This document shows, one piece after another, positions 52,465 to 55,467 of a DNA stretch of 55,467 nt; position 1 is the first letter of the stretch; the number at the start of each line of letters is the position of its first letter. Origin of the DNA: Gemmatimonadaceae bacterium (GTDB lineage: Bacteria > Gemmatimonadota > Gemmatimonadetes > Gemmatimonadales > Gemmatimonadaceae). Below the pieces are notes generated by a model. That model had not been told where the DNA came from. It searched no databases and saw nothing but the letters and a program-made list of their open reading frames with translations. Location of the stretch: the NCBI GenBank assembly GCA_013813715.1, contig JACCRF010000175.1, positions 1-55,467 on the forward strand. Direction: 5' to 3'. The translations under genes were made by a program, and so were the position numbers.

Positions 52465-55395
52465 GATGTCGAGACTGGCTCCGATCTCTTTGTTGGACTT
52501 TCGCTGAGCGACCATTCGCGCAATCTGTACCTCGCGTCCGGTGAGTCCTGCCACCCCTTCAGCGACCGTGCGCGCAGGGGGCCGGGCACCGAGCTTTCGC
52601 AGTTCTTCCCTCACTGCGTCCAACTCACCCGCCGCGCCCAGGCGCGCGAACACATCGTGCGCAGTTCTCAGCTCACGCAGCGCACCTTCCCGGTCGCCGC
52701 TGTCGCGCATCGCTGTCGAGAGCACGCGGCGCACCCGTGATGCGCTGTCGGGATAGGGAATTGCCTCGAGAGCATCCACTGCTTTCCGAAGCAGAGGAAT
52801 GGCGGCCCCGGGATCGTGATCGCGGAGGAGAAAGAGCATCCCTTCGCAGGCATCGGCGACCGCGAGGCCGAGTCGGTTGCTCAGCGGAACGGCGTCGCGC
52901 CGCATGCGTGTGAGATGCGCCGCGGCGCGCTCGAAGTCGCGAATCCATAGTGCAGCTTCCCCAACCACGGGGAGAAGCCACTGGAGCGACCATGCCATGT
53001 ACCCAGACTTGTCGGCGATCGCAAGGCCGGCTTCACCAATACGGATCGCTTCGGCGCAGTTGTCGGTCTCGAGATGATAAGCCGCAAGTCCCATGTGAGC
53101 CGGCGCCATGGTCGGCACATCCACTCTGCGATCTGTCCCCGCGCCAGAGAGATCCCACGCTTCCTCGAAATACGCCCGTGCGCGCTCAAGCTCGCCACGC
53201 CATAGATAGATGAGTCCCGTCCAGACCAGAAGCCTCGGCAGCAGCGTTCGCTGCTTGAGGGTGCGCGCAAGAGCAATGGTCCGCTCACCCGTTGCTAGGC
53301 CCGCATCCCACTCTCCAACGCTCGACGCATACTGAACCGACAACTCCGCGGTCCAGAGTGGGAGCAAGGGCGACCGTAACTGATCCTCGAGCCGCTGGCA
53401 TTCGCCGATGTGTTTCACCAGCTCGGTTGCATTTCCGGTGAGGCCTGCAAAAACTCCCATCGCCCAGTGAGCCGTCCACTCGAGCATCCGCTCGCCGGAT
53501 TCTTTGGCGAGCGCGAGCCCCTCGATACCGTGTGCTAGCGCGACATCGGCCGGGCCGGTCCAAGCATACAATAGAAGAAGCGCACGGTGCGCTCTTGCGA
53601 GGAGGGGCTTGCTGCCCGTCTGCTCGGCGGCCACGCGTGCGCTCTCGACCTCGGCCTTCGCCGAATCGAGCCGCCCCAGCTCCTGAAAGCAGATGCCCTT
53701 CGCGAGATGGAGTCGCACCACGACCTCACGATCGGAGGAGGTGGGCGCGGCGCTGAGGCCTGCGGCAAAATGCACGAGCGCCTCCTCGAACTTTCCGCTC
53801 CAGTAACAAGCGAGGCCCATGCGATGCTCGATAGTCGCGAGGACACCGTGATCACCCGTCGCGAGGACCGTGTCGCGCGCTGACGCCCAGAGTGCCAGCG
53901 CCTCGTCGTATTCTCCAAGCCGCTGACGCGCGCGCGCGAGGCTTCGAACGATCTCGTCGCGATCCACCGGGGCTTCGTGAAGCCGATCTATCACCTCGAG
54001 CGCGGAGGCCAGATAGGTCGCCCCTTCGCGGTTGGCGTATGTCTCGAGTGCAGTGAGCCCGGCCTGACTCAGATACAGCACCGCTTTCGGAGCGAGCGAA
54101 TGCGAACGCGTGAAGTGAAAGGCGAGCTCGCCGGCGTGCGACGGCGCGCGTCTCCCGTAGTAACTCTCGAGCGCCTCCGCAACTCTTGCGTGCAGCAGCC
54201 GCGCGCGCGCGGTACCGAGAGCGCCGTAGATCACCTGCTGGAGTATCGGATGGGCGAAGTCGTAGGTGGTTCCGCCGGTTCCCTGCGTCTCCTCGATTAC
54301 CCTGTACGTCCGCAGCTCCTCGAGCGAGTCAGCGAGTGCGCTTTCGCCCAGCACGGAGACGGCCGCGAGCTGGTCGAACGTGAGTCTCGTGCCGACGACA
54401 GCGGCGACATTGGCGAGATCGCGTGCTTGAGGCGACAGGCGTTCGATGCGCGAGGCGACTGCGTCCCGAACCGTCGGCGGAAGCTGAAGCGATTCCACTT
54501 CCCACCCGACCCAGCGACCGTCGGCCTGCGCGAGCACCCCCGATTCGACCAGCCACTTGAGCGTTTCCTCGACGAAGAAGGGATTGCCGCGCGTCCATCC
54601 GTACAGCAGGGCCGTGAACTGCCGGATCGCCGACGGGTTCACACCGAACCCCTTCTCCAGCATCTTGCCGACGTCACTATGAGAGAGCGGCGCGATACGC
54701 AGCTGTGTGGCGAGGCCGAGGCTGACGAGCGATTGCTCGGTTGTCCGAAGGATGGGGTTGGCATCGCGCTCGGCCTCGTTGTACGAGGCCAGGAGCACGA
54801 TCGGGTGGCCGGAAATCTGCCGGGCGACGAAGTGGAAGAGCTCAAGCGACGAAGCATCGGCCCACTGGAGATTCTCGAGCACGAGACACAGCGGCTGGCG
54901 CGTCGCATAGCGCCCGAGAAACTGGCTGAAGTTCCAGAAGAGGCGCGACTTCAGCTCGGAAGCACCGGTTCCCGCTGCGGCACGCTCGCGGTCGCCGGGA
55001 CCTGCAAGCGCGGGGAACAGATAGGCGAGCTCGGCCGTGCTGCCGCGGGTCAGCAGCGACAGCGCGGCCGGCTCGAGCATCCGCAGGGATGGAAGGAGCG
55101 CATCGGAGAACAGGGCGTAAGGAATTCCCGTCTCCACGGCGTACGAGTGTCCGACAACGACGTTCCATCCGTCGCGCGCGGCCTTCTCGGCGGCAGTCGA
55201 AAGGATGCGCGTCTTGCCCACGCCACCCTCGCCGGAGACGATGAGCGTCTTTCCGGAGCCCTTTTCAGCCTCCGAGAAGAGAGATGCGATGAGCGACAGC
55301 TCGGCTGCTCGCCCGACGAGTGGAAGAGCGGCCAGTGAGGCGCGAGGGGCGGCTGGTGGCGGCATTGTCAGGGGTAAGGATACCAAGAGCGACAT
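52354..55395 (-). CDS. AAA-ATPase LuxR-family transcriptional regulator (LAL-like)
   Basis: 1013 residues. The AAA/STAND module (about 25-400) has Walker A GEGGVGKT (54-61) and the Walker B-like LCLVLENLQWADASS. The central region (about 430-920) is TPR-like helical repeat, expected to sense ligands or partners. The C-terminal LuxR helix-turn-helix (about 945-1005) reads LTGREVQIARMVAQRKSNKE then ISARTVSTHMSNIFAKVGV. This is the LAL/MalT-type layout: ATP and ligand binding lead to oligomerisation and promoter activation. The start at 55395 is the longest; ATG 55365 is equally plausible. The genes it controls are unknown. The last 72 nt of the window, upstream of it, show nothing. Confidence 0.95.
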   Translation of the reverse strand: MSLLVSLPLTMPPPAAPRASLAALPLVGRAAELSLIASLFSEAEKGSGKTLIVSGEGGVGKTRILSTAAEKAARDGWNVVVGHSYAVETGIPYALFSDALLPSLRMLEPAALSLLTRGSTAELAYLFPALAGPGDRERAAAGTGASELKSRLFWNFSQFLGRYATRQPLCLVLENLQWADASSLELFHFVARQISGHPIVLLASYNEAERDANPILRTTEQSLVSLGLATQLRIAPLSHSDVGKMLEKGFGVNPSAIRQFTALLYGWTRGNPFFVEETLKWLVESGVLAQADGRWVGWEVESLQLPPTVRDAVASRIERLSPQARDLANVAAVVGTRLTFDQLAAVSVLGESALADSLEELRTYRVIEETQGTGGTTYDFAHPILQQVIYGALGTARARLLHARVAEALESYYGRRAPSHAGELAFHFTRSHSLAPKAVLYLSQAGLTALETYANREGATYLASALEVIDRLHEAPVDRDEIVRSLARARQRLGEYDEALALWASARDTVLATGDHGVLATIEHRMGLACYWSGKFEEALVHFAAGLSAAPTSSDREVVVRLHLAKGICFQELGRLDSAKAEVESARVAAEQTGSKPLLARAHRALLLLYAWTGPADVALAHGIEGLALAKESGERMLEWTAHWAMGVFAGLTGNATELVKHIGECQRLEDQLRSPLLPLWTAELSVQYASSVGEWDAGLATGERTIALARTLKQRTLLPRLLVWTGLIYLWRGELERARAYFEEAWDLSGAGTDRRVDVPTMAPAHMGLAAYHLETDNCAEAIRIGEAGLAIADKSGYMAWSLQWLLPVVGEAALWIRDFERAAAHLTRMRRDAVPLSNRLGLAVADACEGMLFLLRDHDPGAAIPLLRKAVDALEAIPYPDSASRVRRVLSTAMRDSGDREGALRELRTAHDVFARLGAAGELDAVREELRKLGARPPARTVAEGVAGLTGREVQIARMVAQRKSNKEIGASLDISARTVSTHMSNIFAKVGVSSRGELADFARENSLVEE

Positions 55396-55467
55396 CTTTG
55401 TATCTTTCTACGTTGACATTCCTTATCGCGGCGGGAACGCTGGTGGCGGAACCGCTACCGTGATCGA

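Noticed and set aside
53977-55338. Plus-strand open frame (453 codons) opposite the LuxR regulator
   Set aside because: Antisense to the AAA domain with Walker A and other motifs intact on the minus strand; the plus-strand product is Arg/Gly-rich and unlike any family.
1-55467. tRNA, rRNA, CRISPR array or prophage
   Set aside because: I saw no tRNA T-loop pattern with matching arms, no conserved rRNA stretch, no regularly spaced repeats and no phage or transposase genes.

Overview
The window is GC-rich, densely coded DNA that most resembles a Gemmatimonadota chromosome, probably from soil. The grounds are the gene families present: SusC/SusD and TonB-dependent receptors, CBM9/DUF5916 barrels, DUF5117/DUF5118 zinc metalloproteases and Pkn-type kinases fused to TPRs or membrane segments. 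This placement rests on gene content alone. I saw no rRNA, tRNA, CRISPR array, transposase, phage gene or replication origin.

Layout. Positions 175-1594 hold a glycine-rich GRDP-like protein and a small hypothetical. From 7797 down to 1591 a minus-strand set encodes a TonB-dependent receptor, a soluble Ser/Thr kinase with TolB-like and TPR regions, and an overlapping cyclopropane-synthase-like methyltransferase. Positions 8022-12959 (minus) hold a small hypothetical and a SusD/SusC pair; the SusC signal peptide lies in another frame. Positions 13264-18194 carry a CPA2 antiporter and a zinc metalloprotease cut by an in-frame TAA. Then come a membrane kinase, an L,D-transpeptidase, a decayed serine hydrolase, a histone-H1-like Lys/Arg/Pro protein and a DUF5916 outer-membrane protein (18256-26382). 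Positions 26646-29951 hold a zinc-ribbon protein, a VOC protein, an M20 peptidase and a lytic transglycosylase. Positions 30060-34804 are a signalling operon: CHASE3-PAS-PAS kinase, receiver protein, receiver-GAF kinase and a small secreted protein. Positions 35012-40493 hold an acyltransferase, a probable barrel protein, a lipase-like lipoprotein, TonB and an amidohydrolase.

The most unusual part is 40617-49826: nine same-strand genes with gaps of 14 nt or less, five of the junctions being 4-nt overlaps or 1-nt gaps. They encode a KAS III-like enzyme, a thioester-reductase-like NAD(P) protein, a small acyl carrier protein, an amino acid:[carrier protein] ligase homologue (a class II seryl-tRNA-synthetase-like core with no tRNA-binding domain), an acyl-ACP-desaturase-like diiron protein, a second ferritin-like diiron protein, a BtaA-like (DUF3419) 3-amino-3-carboxypropyl transferase homologue, a GNAT acyltransferase and an MMPL exporter. 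The simplest reading is a pathway that loads a free amino acid on a carrier protein, oxidises it there, joins it to other groups and exports the product. The product is unknown and I know of no described pathway with this gene set.

The right end carries 3-methyladenine glycosylase I, an alpha/beta hydrolase, a DinB-like protein whose tail overlaps the next gene, and a 1013-residue AAA-LuxR regulator. Two intergenic palindromic repeats of one family (26403-26529 and 38788-38938) and an unrelated inverted-repeat element (36786-37006) are MITE- or REP-like. Three genes are broken (SusC, metalloprotease, serine hydrolase). The first two are single-site lesions that could be real or assembly errors; the third is clear decay.
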